Source: JACKHO01 sp041398745
GTDB taxonomy: Bacteria; Planctomycetota; Planctomycetia; Planctomycetales; Planctomycetaceae
Reading direction: 5' to 3'
Length of the DNA: 64,000 nt
Assembly: GCA_041398745.1 (NCBI GenBank)
Contig: JAWKUB010000014.1
Coordinates: 1-64,000, forward strand
This document shows positions 20,821 through 29,260 of this stretch, piece by piece. The notes under the pieces were generated by a model. It did no database searches and was not told the origin of the DNA. It saw only the letters and a program-made list of their open reading frames with translations. Made by a program: the position numbers and the translations under genes. How positions within the stretch are numbered: the stretch's first letter is position 1; each line of letters starts with the position of its first letter.

Positions 20821-22488
20821 CTAGATATGGAACAACTGCCGGGCGACATCAACTGCCGTCGCATCCAAGTCGCCCATGAAGGATGTCATTCCCAGTGCAA
20901 GGATTGGCAAAGTGATGAGAACCACATAAGCACCAACCATGCTAGGCAATTCCACGGTTTTGGTTTCATCGGCCGGGGGCAGAATGAACACGGCACGCAG
21001 GACGCGCAGGTAGTAGAACAGGCTGAACACGGTGTTCAAACCACCGAGTCCCAACACAACCCAAAGGAACCAGTGCACGCTACCTGCACGGAAGGCAGAT
21101 GAGAAGATGGCAAACTTCCCGAAGAACCCAGCCAGCGGAGGAAGCCCCACCAGGCTGACGAATGCAATCAGGAGGCACACCGAAATAATTTTGGTTACAG
21201 CGCCCCCAGTTGCCAAACCATTGTACGACTCGATGTCCTCGCGGAACGTTTCGTTTCGAATGAAGGCAACGACAGCAAAGGCTGTCAGGTTCATGAAGAG
21301 GTAAACGGCGATATAGTAAATCAATCCGCTCACACAGGCGGCTGCCATGTTGCGATCTCCCGATCCCGACAGGATGACCATCATGGCGGCCACTGCCATC
21401 ACCATATAGCCCGCATGGGCAATGGTGGAGTAGGCCAGCAGGCGTTTGAGGTTTGTCTGGGTGTAAGCGGCCAGGTTACCAAACGTCATACTCAAGCAAG
21501 AGACAACGCCGAGCGCCAGTCCGAAAACGAGGCACAAGGTTTGTACTGCGGGCGACGTTCCTTGAAACGCCAGTGCGAACCGAATGAGCAGTGCAAAGGC
21601 ACCTGCTTTCGAAGCGACCGACAGGAATCCAGCAACTTCAGCACTGGCACCTTCGAAGGCATCCGGGCACCAGAAGTGGAATGGAACCAGAGACAGTTTA
21701 AAGGCCACACCAACCAGAACGAGCATAATGCCGAGAATGGTCGCGACAGCGGTCGGATTGCTGAGCGAAAAGGCGGAGTCGCCCATCAGGAGAGCGAAAC
21801 GACTTCCAAGCTCGGGGAATGCGAGAGTCCCCAAAACGCCTGATAGCAAACTGACACCGTAAAGCATAACACCGGCAATACCGGCACCGTACACAACGTA
21901 CTTGAATGCCGCTTCGCTGGAGAGCTTTCGACCTTTGAGGAAGCCGACCATGACGTAGCTGGGAACGCTCATCATTTCGATAGCGACGAACAGCATGAGC
22001 AGGTTGTTTACTCCGCAGGCCATGAGCATGCCAAGTGTGGAGCCGATGAGCAGAGTGTAGAAGTCCTGACCATCATCCTGGTCGGGAATACCTGTGAGAA
22101 TGGTGAGTGCTTCGATCAGAATGAGGAACAGCAACAAACCAATGCGAAAGAAGACGCCGAAGGAATCGTGCGTGAGAAGTCCCGTAAAGTAAGGACCACT
22201 CGTGCCGACGCCATCAGCAGTTAATCCCCAGAAGTGAAACATCCCCTTCAGGGACTCATGTTCACCGCCAGTCTTCATATACATGAACTGGGCAAAAACG
22301 CCCACGAAAGCCGCCAGCGTACCGAGAAGTGCAACCCAACTGGTCGGAAACCAGCGGTGGGCGTCAAACATGCGGACCAGCAGCAAAGCGATAATAGTCC
22401 CGCACAGCACCAGTTCCGGCGCAAATATCTGCACAGACCTGGGCAGGTCGGTGTGCAGAACATGGTTTAACAAATCGGGAACAGACAT
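20821..22488 (-). CDS. nuoN: NADH-quinone oxidoreductase subunit N
   Basis: This is one of the three antiporter-like proton-pumping subunits of complex I: 555 residues, about fourteen membrane helices. The Mrp-type proton_antipo_M core is clear: NNLLMLFVAIEMMSVPSYVMVGFLKGRKLSSEAAFKYVVYGAGIAGVMLYGVSLL, SLVPFHFWCPDAFEGASAEVAGFLSVASKAGAFALLIRF and LKRLLAYSTIAHAGYMVMAV. The conserved Glu in VAIEM and the Lys in AAFKY mark the pumping path. It is the last nuo gene of the cluster, 60 bases after nuoM. Confidence 0.95.
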   Translation of the reverse strand: MSVPDLLNHVLHTDLPRSVQIFAPELVLCGTIIALLLVRMFDAHRWFPTSWVALLGTLAAFVGVFAQFMYMKTGGEHESLKGMFHFWGLTADGVGTSGPYFTGLLTHDSFGVFFRIGLLLFLILIEALTILTGIPDQDDGQDFYTLLIGSTLGMLMACGVNNLLMLFVAIEMMSVPSYVMVGFLKGRKLSSEAAFKYVVYGAGIAGVMLYGVSLLSGVLGTLAFPELGSRFALLMGDSAFSLSNPTAVATILGIMLVLVGVAFKLSLVPFHFWCPDAFEGASAEVAGFLSVASKAGAFALLIRFALAFQGTSPAVQTLCLVFGLALGVVSCLSMTFGNLAAYTQTNLKRLLAYSTIAHAGYMVMAVAAMMVILSGSGDRNMAAACVSGLIYYIAVYLFMNLTAFAVVAFIRNETFREDIESYNGLATGGAVTKIISVCLLIAFVSLVGLPPLAGFFGKFAIFSSAFRAGSVHWFLWVVLGLGGLNTVFSLFYYLRVLRAVFILPPADETKTVELPSMVGAYVVLITLPILALGMTSFMGDLDATAVDVARQLFHI

Positions 22489-22548
22489 TTTGTAAGTCTC
22501 AAAACAGCCAGGTAATACCAGTCGCTTCTCGTTTTCAGAGAAAACGCC

Positions 22549-24153
22549 TTACGGCTGTGACATGCTGATGATTTCGCTTCCAGCCTCGTGCACGGTCTCG
22601 TAGCCAGTGCTCATCGACTGGGTCAGGTTTTCAATCGAGGGGGTCATCATTTTCAGACCCATTTGGTATGGAAACACACCCATAAGGACCGCAAAGACCA
22701 CAAGTACCAATGCAATGGCTGTTTCACGGCCATTGATGGGGGTCAAATCTTCCGGATGCGGCCCCTTGTATTCAGGACCGAGGTAAACACGCTGAATGGT
22801 CCAGAGGATGTAACCTGCGGTGAGAATCACACCCGATGCGGCGATGACTGCCAGCAGCGGCGAAAAGTTCCAGGTGCTCAGCACGACGAACACTTCGCCA
22901 ATGAATCCACACAGTCCAGGAAGTCCGAGGCCCGCAAAGAAGATGACGACGGCCAAGCCACTGTAGAATGGCATTTTTTGCATAATGCCGCCGAACTTGT
23001 TCAGGTCGCGGTGGTGCACCCGGTCATAGAGGACACCGACCATAAAGAACATGCCCGCTGACGAAATACCGTGACCAAGCATTTGGAACATGGCACCGGC
23101 CATTCCCATTTGCCAGTGGTTTGGATTGACGGTCGCACCCGTTGCTTCGTTAATTTTCCAGACGGCCATACCAATAAGCACGTAACCCATGTGGCTCACA
23201 GAACTGTAAGCAACCAGACGCTTGAAGTCGGTTTGGGCCATGGCGGCAAAAGCACCGTAAATAATGCTGAAGACCCCGAGTGCCACCAGCGCGTAAGCCG
23301 CGTACTGGGCTCCATAAGGGCAAATTGGCATGGCGATACGGATGATTCCGTAACCACCCATTTTCAGCAACACGCCTGCCAGAATCATCGAGATTGGCGT
23401 TGGTGCTTCGACGTGAGCATCGGGCAACCACGTATGGAAAGGGAAGGCCGGCAGCTTAATTGCGAAGCCAATGAACAGCAGAATGAAGGCCACAACCTGC
23501 GTTCCCGATGAGAACTCACCGGCCTTGGCGATTTCACCGAGCTTCAGCAAATCGAATATGTTCTGACCACCTGTCAGAGTCGACTCTCCGCTGCCGAAGT
23601 ACAGCATCAGCATGGCGATGAGCATGAGAACTGAGCCAGCGAGCGTGTAGAGAAAGAACTTGATAGCCGCGTATTCGCGACGTGGTCCACCCCAGACACC
23701 AATCAGGAAGTACATTGGCAGCAGCATGACTTCCCAAAAGACGTAGAACAGGAAGAAGTCCAGAGACATGAAGACACCCAGCATTCCTGTTTCCAAAAGC
23801 AGGAACAGAATGAGGTATCCGCGAACTTTCTCTTTAATGCTCCACGATGCCATCATCCCGAGCATGCTGATGAGGCTGGTCAGCAGCACGAGTGGCATGC
23901 TGATGCCATCGACCCCCAACTGATAGTTGATGTTCCACGTGGGAACCCAGGGAATGTTGACCTGCAGTTGCATGCCTCCCTGGGCGATATCAAATTGCCC
24001 GAGCAGAAACAGCGTCAGACCAAATGTGGCCGCCGTAATTGCCAGCGCAAACATCCGCATGCTCTCTTCCGCCTTCTTGTCGAAAACGGTGAGACCAATT
24101 GCGCCGAGGGTCGGCAGAAAAATGATCAGGCTCAGAAGTGCAAACGGTTCCAT
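22549..24153 (-). CDS. nuoM: NADH-quinone oxidoreductase subunit M
   Basis: Second antiporter-like subunit, 534 residues and about fourteen helices. Landmarks are YQLGVDGISMPLVLLTSLISMLG, FYVFWEVMLLPMYFLIGVWGGPRREYAAIKFFLYTLAGSVLML (the pumping Glu in WEVML and Lys in IKFFLY), LPAFPFHTWLPDAHVEAPTPISMILAGVLLKMGGYGIIRI, and TDFKRLVAYSSVSHMGYVLIG. All key charged residues of the family are present and the length is normal. It lies between nuoL (84-base gap) and nuoN, the usual order. Confidence 0.96.
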   Translation of the reverse strand: MEPFALLSLIIFLPTLGAIGLTVFDKKAEESMRMFALAITAATFGLTLFLLGQFDIAQGGMQLQVNIPWVPTWNINYQLGVDGISMPLVLLTSLISMLGMMASWSIKEKVRGYLILFLLLETGMLGVFMSLDFFLFYVFWEVMLLPMYFLIGVWGGPRREYAAIKFFLYTLAGSVLMLIAMLMLYFGSGESTLTGGQNIFDLLKLGEIAKAGEFSSGTQVVAFILLFIGFAIKLPAFPFHTWLPDAHVEAPTPISMILAGVLLKMGGYGIIRIAMPICPYGAQYAAYALVALGVFSIIYGAFAAMAQTDFKRLVAYSSVSHMGYVLIGMAVWKINEATGATVNPNHWQMGMAGAMFQMLGHGISSAGMFFMVGVLYDRVHHRDLNKFGGIMQKMPFYSGLAVVIFFAGLGLPGLCGFIGEVFVVLSTWNFSPLLAVIAASGVILTAGYILWTIQRVYLGPEYKGPHPEDLTPINGRETAIALVLVVFAVLMGVFPYQMGLKMMTPSIENLTQSMSTGYETVHEAGSEIISMSQP

Positions 24154-24237
24154 GACTGGTCCAGATTCAACTCAAAAGGCTGTCAGAAAGTGTTAGACAG
24201 CGTTGTTGTATTTCAAAGGCTTCCGCAAACCACCGCA

Positions 24238-26718
24238 CTAACGCGGCAGGAACAGGAACAGCACCACGAACAGACAGACGACTGCCGCAGCGATAAACAT
24301 GACATATTGACGCAGCCGACCAGTCTGCACGCCCTTCAGCGTTCGACCAGCGGCAAATGTGACTTCACCTAACACGTTGACAATTCGGTCCACCACCGCC
24401 TCATCGAACTTACGGTCCCACTGTGCAATGCCAACGGCCAGGCTGGCACAGGAATGCAGGAAGCGGTCGAGTGCTTCACGATCAAACCCGGTACACCACT
24501 TGGCAACCACGTGAACTGGCCGCGTGAACATGGCGTCGTAGATTTCGTCGAACTGCCACTTTGATTTGAGGAAGCGGTGAGCCGATTCAAATCGAGCCTT
24601 GACCAGTGCGGGGTCAACGGCCTGCTTACAGTAAAACAGGTACGCGATGACTGCTCCCATGAGTGCAGCAAGCAGCGCCATGACTCCAGCCTGACCATGA
24701 CACTCATGAATGTCGTGATGACTTGGAAGATTCAAACCAATGTTTCCAGCGGCCTGCAATCCGCCGGCCACGTGTGTTGGTTCACTGGTCAGCAGCAGCT
24801 TCGCCAGAGGGCCAGATTCTCCACCGACGGCACAAAACGCGGCGAAGAAGGACAAGGCAAGTAATGGACCACACATGACCCAAGGGGATTCGTGTGCGTG
24901 CTCGTGGACATGATGATCCTTCGGCTTGCCGAAGAAAGTCATGAACCACATACGGTGCATGTAAAACGCGGTGATTCCCGCAGTAATCAATGGAATGAAG
25001 AACAGCAATGAATGTGTGGGATTGAGCGTCGAGAAGGAGAGCGAGGACGCAATGATGGCGTCTTTCGAGTGAAAGCCGGAGAACGCAATGGCTCCGAGGT
25101 AAGGCAGCGTAATGGGAATTGCCAATCCACTAATGGCGACAACGCCAATCCACATGGTCCAACAGGTAATGGGCATTTTCTTGTAAAGGCCGCCCATTTT
25201 CGTCATTTCCTGCTCGTGATGGCAGCCGTGAATGACGCTACCGGAGCAAAGGAACATGAGCGACTTGAAAAAGGCGTGTGTGATGAGGTGGAACAGACCC
25301 GCAAGCCAGCCACCGACTCCAATGGCCAGCATCATGTAACCGAGCTGACTGATGGTGGAGTAAGCCAGAACCTGCTTGATGTCGGTAACCACCAGGGCAA
25401 TGGTGGCTCCAATGAACGCGGTAATTGCACCGACGTAGGCAATGACCAGAAGGACTTCCGGCGTGAACATCGGGAAGAACCGCCCGGCCAGATAAACACC
25501 GGCCGCGACCATGGTCGCCGAGTGCACCAGTGCGGACACTGGTGTTGGTCCTTCCATGGCGTCCGGGAGCCAAGTCTGCAAGGGGAACTGGGCACTTTTA
25601 CCCACGCATCCGGCGAAAATCCCAAGTCCGGCAACAACGAGCAGCCAGTAAGGAATGCGGCGAGCCTGACCATCATTCCCCATCAGACGCTGACCTGACA
25701 GGCTCTGCATGTAGGCGACTCGATTAAGACCTTCACCTTCAGTTTCAATTTCACCAGTGTCGGTTCGCACCATTTGGAACAGACCCTGCTGACCGGTTTG
25801 ATCTGGGTTGGTGTTGGCAAACTGGAAAGTGCCGAACCAGGTCCAGAGGATCATGAGGCCGATGAGGAATCCAAAGTCCCCTACCCGGTTCATGATGAAT
25901 GCTTTGTTGGCAGCCGTGCTGGCCGACTTGCGTTCCACGTAGAAACCAATCAGCAGGTAACTACAAACGCCCACCAGTTCCCAGAAGATGAACACCTGGA
26001 AAATGTTTCCAGCGAGGACGAGTCCCAGCATCGCAAAACAGAAGAGCGACAGGAACGAGAAGAACCGGTAGAAGCGACCAGGACGATGGAAGTGCTTCCC
26101 ACCGGGCAAGTGGACCTGATGGTCTTCATACGACTCGGTGAGTTCGTCACTCATGTACCCAATGGCAAACAAATGGATGCAAGTGGCAATGAACGTCACC
26201 ATCGTAAACATCAGCACGGTGAGACCGTCGATGTAATAGTCGAGCGTAACTTGAATGCTTCCGAACTTGGCCAGCGTGTAGAAGGTGCCGTTGAAAGCAA
26301 ATTTCAGCGGATTATTACCATGAACCGCATGGCCGTGATGTTCTGCTTCACTGTGTGACGGAGCGACATGCTCATGGTCGCCGTCATGCTCTGCACCAGC
26401 ATGATGGGCGTCGTGTTCGTGGTCGGCGTGAGTTGCTTCCGAGACCTCATGGGAGGCCGCCGCAACGGCACCAGGGTTCTGCCAAATGTCGCTGACATTC
26501 AGGTTGGCCGCATCGATCCAGGTGAGCAACGCGATGAGACTGCAAACGAAACCCGTCGCAATGCATCCCACCGCGAGGTAAGCGGCAGCACGGCTCTTGC
26601 GACCGGACCAGTACCCACCGAAGACTTCGATGAGAAAACCGGCGAGTGGCAGCAACCACGCTGTGGTCAACAGCCACTTCAGCGTAGTGCCAGTCTCAAT
26701 GTAAATATCGGGAGACAT
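24238..26718 (-). CDS. nuoL: NADH-quinone oxidoreductase subunit L, with His-rich insert
   Basis: Third antiporter-like subunit, carrying the long lateral helix. Core motifs include FIFWELVGVCSYLLIGFYVERKSASTAANKAFIMNRVGDFGFLIGL, FPLQTWLPDAMEGPTPVSALVHSATMVAAGVYLAGR, IKQVLAYSTISQLGYMMLA and HAFFKSLMFLCSGSVIH. At 826 residues it is well above the usual 610-650. Part of the excess is a segment at residues 90-133 with 14 histidines in 44 positions, between the second and third membrane helices; more extra sequence lies near residues 320-350 and in the C-terminal loops. The pump residues are intact, so the insert does not look disabling. It follows nuoK by 59 bases. Confidence 0.95.
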   Translation of the reverse strand: MSPDIYIETGTTLKWLLTTAWLLPLAGFLIEVFGGYWSGRKSRAAAYLAVGCIATGFVCSLIALLTWIDAANLNVSDIWQNPGAVAAASHEVSEATHADHEHDAHHAGAEHDGDHEHVAPSHSEAEHHGHAVHGNNPLKFAFNGTFYTLAKFGSIQVTLDYYIDGLTVLMFTMVTFIATCIHLFAIGYMSDELTESYEDHQVHLPGGKHFHRPGRFYRFFSFLSLFCFAMLGLVLAGNIFQVFIFWELVGVCSYLLIGFYVERKSASTAANKAFIMNRVGDFGFLIGLMILWTWFGTFQFANTNPDQTGQQGLFQMVRTDTGEIETEGEGLNRVAYMQSLSGQRLMGNDGQARRIPYWLLVVAGLGIFAGCVGKSAQFPLQTWLPDAMEGPTPVSALVHSATMVAAGVYLAGRFFPMFTPEVLLVIAYVGAITAFIGATIALVVTDIKQVLAYSTISQLGYMMLAIGVGGWLAGLFHLITHAFFKSLMFLCSGSVIHGCHHEQEMTKMGGLYKKMPITCWTMWIGVVAISGLAIPITLPYLGAIAFSGFHSKDAIIASSLSFSTLNPTHSLLFFIPLITAGITAFYMHRMWFMTFFGKPKDHHVHEHAHESPWVMCGPLLALSFFAAFCAVGGESGPLAKLLLTSEPTHVAGGLQAAGNIGLNLPSHHDIHECHGQAGVMALLAALMGAVIAYLFYCKQAVDPALVKARFESAHRFLKSKWQFDEIYDAMFTRPVHVVAKWCTGFDREALDRFLHSCASLAVGIAQWDRKFDEAVVDRIVNVLGEVTFAAGRTLKGVQTGRLRQYVMFIAAAVVCLFVVLFLFLPR

Positions 26719-26777
26719 GTAAACAAAACCGTTCGTCGACAGATAACGCGGGAAAAGTCCGGACTAAGAACGAGCCA

Positions 26778-27089
26778 TTACCCTTTCAAATCCGCTGCCC
26801 GATCGACATCAATGGTGAGATGGTTGTTGTAAAAATTGAGTGCAATCGCCAAGGCAACTGCGGCTTCCGCGGCGGCCAGCACGATGACAAACAGCGAAGC
26901 AATTTGACCATCGAGGCCGAGGTGCGTGTGCTGCGAGAAGGCGACAAAATTCAAATTCGCGCCGTTCAGCACCAGCTCAACCCCCATGAGGATTCCAATA
27001 CCATTGCGTTTGGTCGCCATACAAATGACGCCACACACGAACAGCACGGCTCCTACAATCAAGTAGCCACTCAGGCCAACAGATTCCAC
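26778..27089 (-). CDS. nuoK: NADH-quinone oxidoreductase subunit K
   Basis: This 103-residue subunit has three membrane helices, and the two conserved glutamates in the membrane proton path are present: MGVELVLNGANLNFVAFS (second helix) and VLAAAEAAVALAIALNFY (third). Translation starts at a GTG with GGGAGG six bases upstream and gives the typical beginning MESVGLSGYLIVGAVLF. It lies between nuoJ and nuoL, 39 bases after nuoJ, in the standard order. Confidence 0.95.
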   Translation of the reverse strand: MESVGLSGYLIVGAVLFVCGVICMATKRNGIGILMGVELVLNGANLNFVAFSQHTHLGLDGQIASLFVIVLAAAEAAVALAIALNFYNNHLTIDVDRAADLKG

Positions 27090-27128
27090 GGAACACCTCC
27101 CCTTTCCTGCGAGTCGCTGTTTGTTTTC

Positions 27129-27857
27129 TTAACTGGTCGGCTGTTCAACACGTCGTTTGGCCCGTGCCAGATAAGAAGCACCAATCAATACGACCAACAG
27201 GTGGACGGAAATAATTTCAAACGGCAGCAGGTATCCGCTGGCCTGATTCGTTTCACTGACTTCAGCATGTGCGTGGTCATGACCCGCGTGGGAATGTGCT
27301 TCCTCGCCATGAGCATGCTCATGCCCGTGGTCATGATCAGCGTCATGGTGCTCATGAGCTTCGGCCGCTTCCGAAGGGGCTGAGGCATCGGCTTGATCGA
27401 CGCGAACGCCGAGCAAAGCGGCACCAATATGACGCGATGTGCCGCCTTCGCCCTGCTGATTGAACTCACCAGATGGCGACTTCACTCCCGCGTGCGACAA
27501 CGTATCCCGGTTTCCAACCCAGTCGACTGAAGTAACCGTCGGAATGAGAATCGCCAGGAGTGCGATGCCAATAACACCCGCCTGAATCATTTCGGCAGGT
27601 TCGGACTTAATGGTGTTAAACGGGCCACTCGCGGTGAGCATGACACCGAAAATGAGCAGCACGACGGTACCGCCGACGTAGATCAGCAGCTGCGTGGCAC
27701 CGACGAAGTCAGCGTTCAGCATGAAAAACAGGCCTGCCACGCATCCCAGCGAAACGACCAGCCAGAAGGCCATGCGGGCAACGTTTTGACTCAGCACAAC
27801 TCCGAGAGCTGCGCCGCACGTCGCGAGGGCATAGACTGTGAATAGAAGACTTTCCAT
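27129..27857 (-). CDS. nuoJ: NADH-quinone oxidoreductase subunit J, with His-rich insert
   Basis: The first four membrane helices show the NuoJ pattern: CGAALGVVLSQNVARMAFWLVVSLGCVAGLFFMLNADFVGATQLLIYVGGTVVLLIFGVMLT, including the Tyr/Gly-rich third helix. The last helix is FEIISVHLLVVLIGASYLARAK. Between helices 4 and 5, residues about 113-205 form a hydrophilic segment whose core (168-198) has 13 histidines alternating with Asp, Glu and Ala. Typical NuoJ is 165-200 residues; this is 242. It starts 3 bases after nuoH stops, so translation is probably coupled, and no nuoI lies between them. Confidence 0.93.
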   Translation of the reverse strand: MESLLFTVYALATCGAALGVVLSQNVARMAFWLVVSLGCVAGLFFMLNADFVGATQLLIYVGGTVVLLIFGVMLTASGPFNTIKSEPAEMIQAGVIGIALLAILIPTVTSVDWVGNRDTLSHAGVKSPSGEFNQQGEGGTSRHIGAALLGVRVDQADASAPSEAAEAHEHHDADHDHGHEHAHGEEAHSHAGHDHAHAEVSETNQASGYLLPFEIISVHLLVVLIGASYLARAKRRVEQPTS

Positions 27858-27860
27858 GGC

Positions 27861-29126
27861 TTAGTGCTCCCCCTCCTGCGGCGCGGCCACAGTCTCCGCT
27901 GCAACATCACCCGGATCAGTATGGAAATCGCTAGCTTCCACAACCGGAACAGGAACGCGTTCACCCATTGCTACGCCACTTCCAGGCAGCAGCGTTGTTC
28001 GTCCAAGCACTGTTACCAGAATCAGCGGATACAACACCACGCCGAGGAACAGGAAACAGGCAATAGGAACCAGATACTTCAAACAGGTGGTCATCACCTG
28101 ATCGATGCGAAGTCGAGGCAACGTCCAACGCACCCAAATTTGTACGCAAACGAGAATTGCCGACTTCACCAGGAAGATTTTCATCCCAATGACCCGGACG
28201 ATGTAATCGCCCATCCAGCAGCTTTCGCCAATCGAAACAAACCATTTATCAAGCGGGGCAATACCAGTCCACCAGCCACCGAGGAACAACACCACCCCGA
28301 GTGCGCTCACGAAAAACATCGCGGCGTATTCACCGAGAAAGAAGATTGACCAGCGGAATCCGGAGTATTCGGTAATGAAGCCTGCGACCAGTTCGCTCTC
28401 GGCCTCCGCCAAGTCGAACGGGGCACGCTTATTACTGGCGAGCGTTGCGACGAAGAAGACAAAGAACGCGAGGAATGTGAAGGGATTCTGGAAGACGAAC
28501 CAGTTATACACCCATCCCTGCTGCATGTTCCCGATGTCGTTCAGGTTCATTGTCCCAGCCACAACGACCGGGATGACCGCGGTCAGGCCAAGTGGAACTT
28601 CGTAGCTCACCATTTGGGCGGCTTCACGCATTCCACCGAACAATGACCACTTCGAGCCGCTGGAGTAACCAGCAATGACGACACCCAGCACTTCCATCGA
28701 CAGGACGGCCAGAGCGACGAACAGGCCGCAGTCCATGGCAACTGCCGTCCAACCATTGCTGAATGGCAGAAACATGAAGGCACTGAACGCGGCGACAATG
28801 ACAATATAAGGTGCCAGTCGAAACAGAAACTTGTCTGCGTCGGCGGGAGCTAAGTCTTCTTTTTGCAGCAGCTTGATGCCGTCGGCCAGTGACTGCAGCC
28901 AACCAAAGCGACCACCAACGCGCGTGGGACCGAGACGGTCCTGAATTCGAGCAGAGACTTTTCGTTCCGCCCAAATGAAGATTCCGGCGGGAAGCCCGAA
29001 GAAAGTTAGTAGCAGGATGACGTGCACAACGGCAGCAAGAACCACCGGGCCCCATTCAGGGAGCCAGGAAATTCCCTGGGCGTCGATCCAGTCCGTAAGG
29101 GTGGAGGCAGCGAGCACGGGCGTCAT
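27861..29126 (-). CDS. nuoH: NADH-quinone oxidoreductase subunit H
   Basis: This 421-residue subunit joins the membrane arm of complex I to the quinone site. Motifs: FIWAERKVSARIQDRLGPTRVGGRFGWLQSLADGIKLLQKED (first loop, contacts the peripheral arm), EVLGVVIAGYSSGSKWSLFGGMREAAQMVSYEVPLGL, and RAPFDLAEAESELVAGFITEYSGFRWSIFFLGEYA (quinone-cavity acidic cluster). Eight or nine helices are visible. A hydrophilic C-terminal tail of about 35 residues (after VTVLGRTTLLPG) goes beyond the usual end. It is the first nuo gene in this cluster; upstream comes the divergence-free gap to the hemG-type gene on the same strand. Confidence 0.95.
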   Translation of the reverse strand: MTPVLAASTLTDWIDAQGISWLPEWGPVVLAAVVHVILLLTFFGLPAGIFIWAERKVSARIQDRLGPTRVGGRFGWLQSLADGIKLLQKEDLAPADADKFLFRLAPYIVIVAAFSAFMFLPFSNGWTAVAMDCGLFVALAVLSMEVLGVVIAGYSSGSKWSLFGGMREAAQMVSYEVPLGLTAVIPVVVAGTMNLNDIGNMQQGWVYNWFVFQNPFTFLAFFVFFVATLASNKRAPFDLAEAESELVAGFITEYSGFRWSIFFLGEYAAMFFVSALGVVLFLGGWWTGIAPLDKWFVSIGESCWMGDYIVRVIGMKIFLVKSAILVCVQIWVRWTLPRLRIDQVMTTCLKYLVPIACFLFLGVVLYPLILVTVLGRTTLLPGSGVAMGERVPVPVVEASDFHTDPGDVAAETVAAPQEGEH

Positions 29127-29260
29127 GCGGGGGATTCGCTGTGTTGGGTTAACTCTCGAAATTCATCAAGAGGAAAAGAGCACCTCACGTCAATTCGATG
29201 CAAGATAATCTCTTCAGGTTCAAGTGAAGTGCCGAGTTATGACAGATGCCCAGCGGGGAT

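Noticed and set aside
27857..27861. Possible nuoI hidden between nuoH and nuoJ
   Set aside because: Only three bases separate the two genes, so there is no room for it in this operon.
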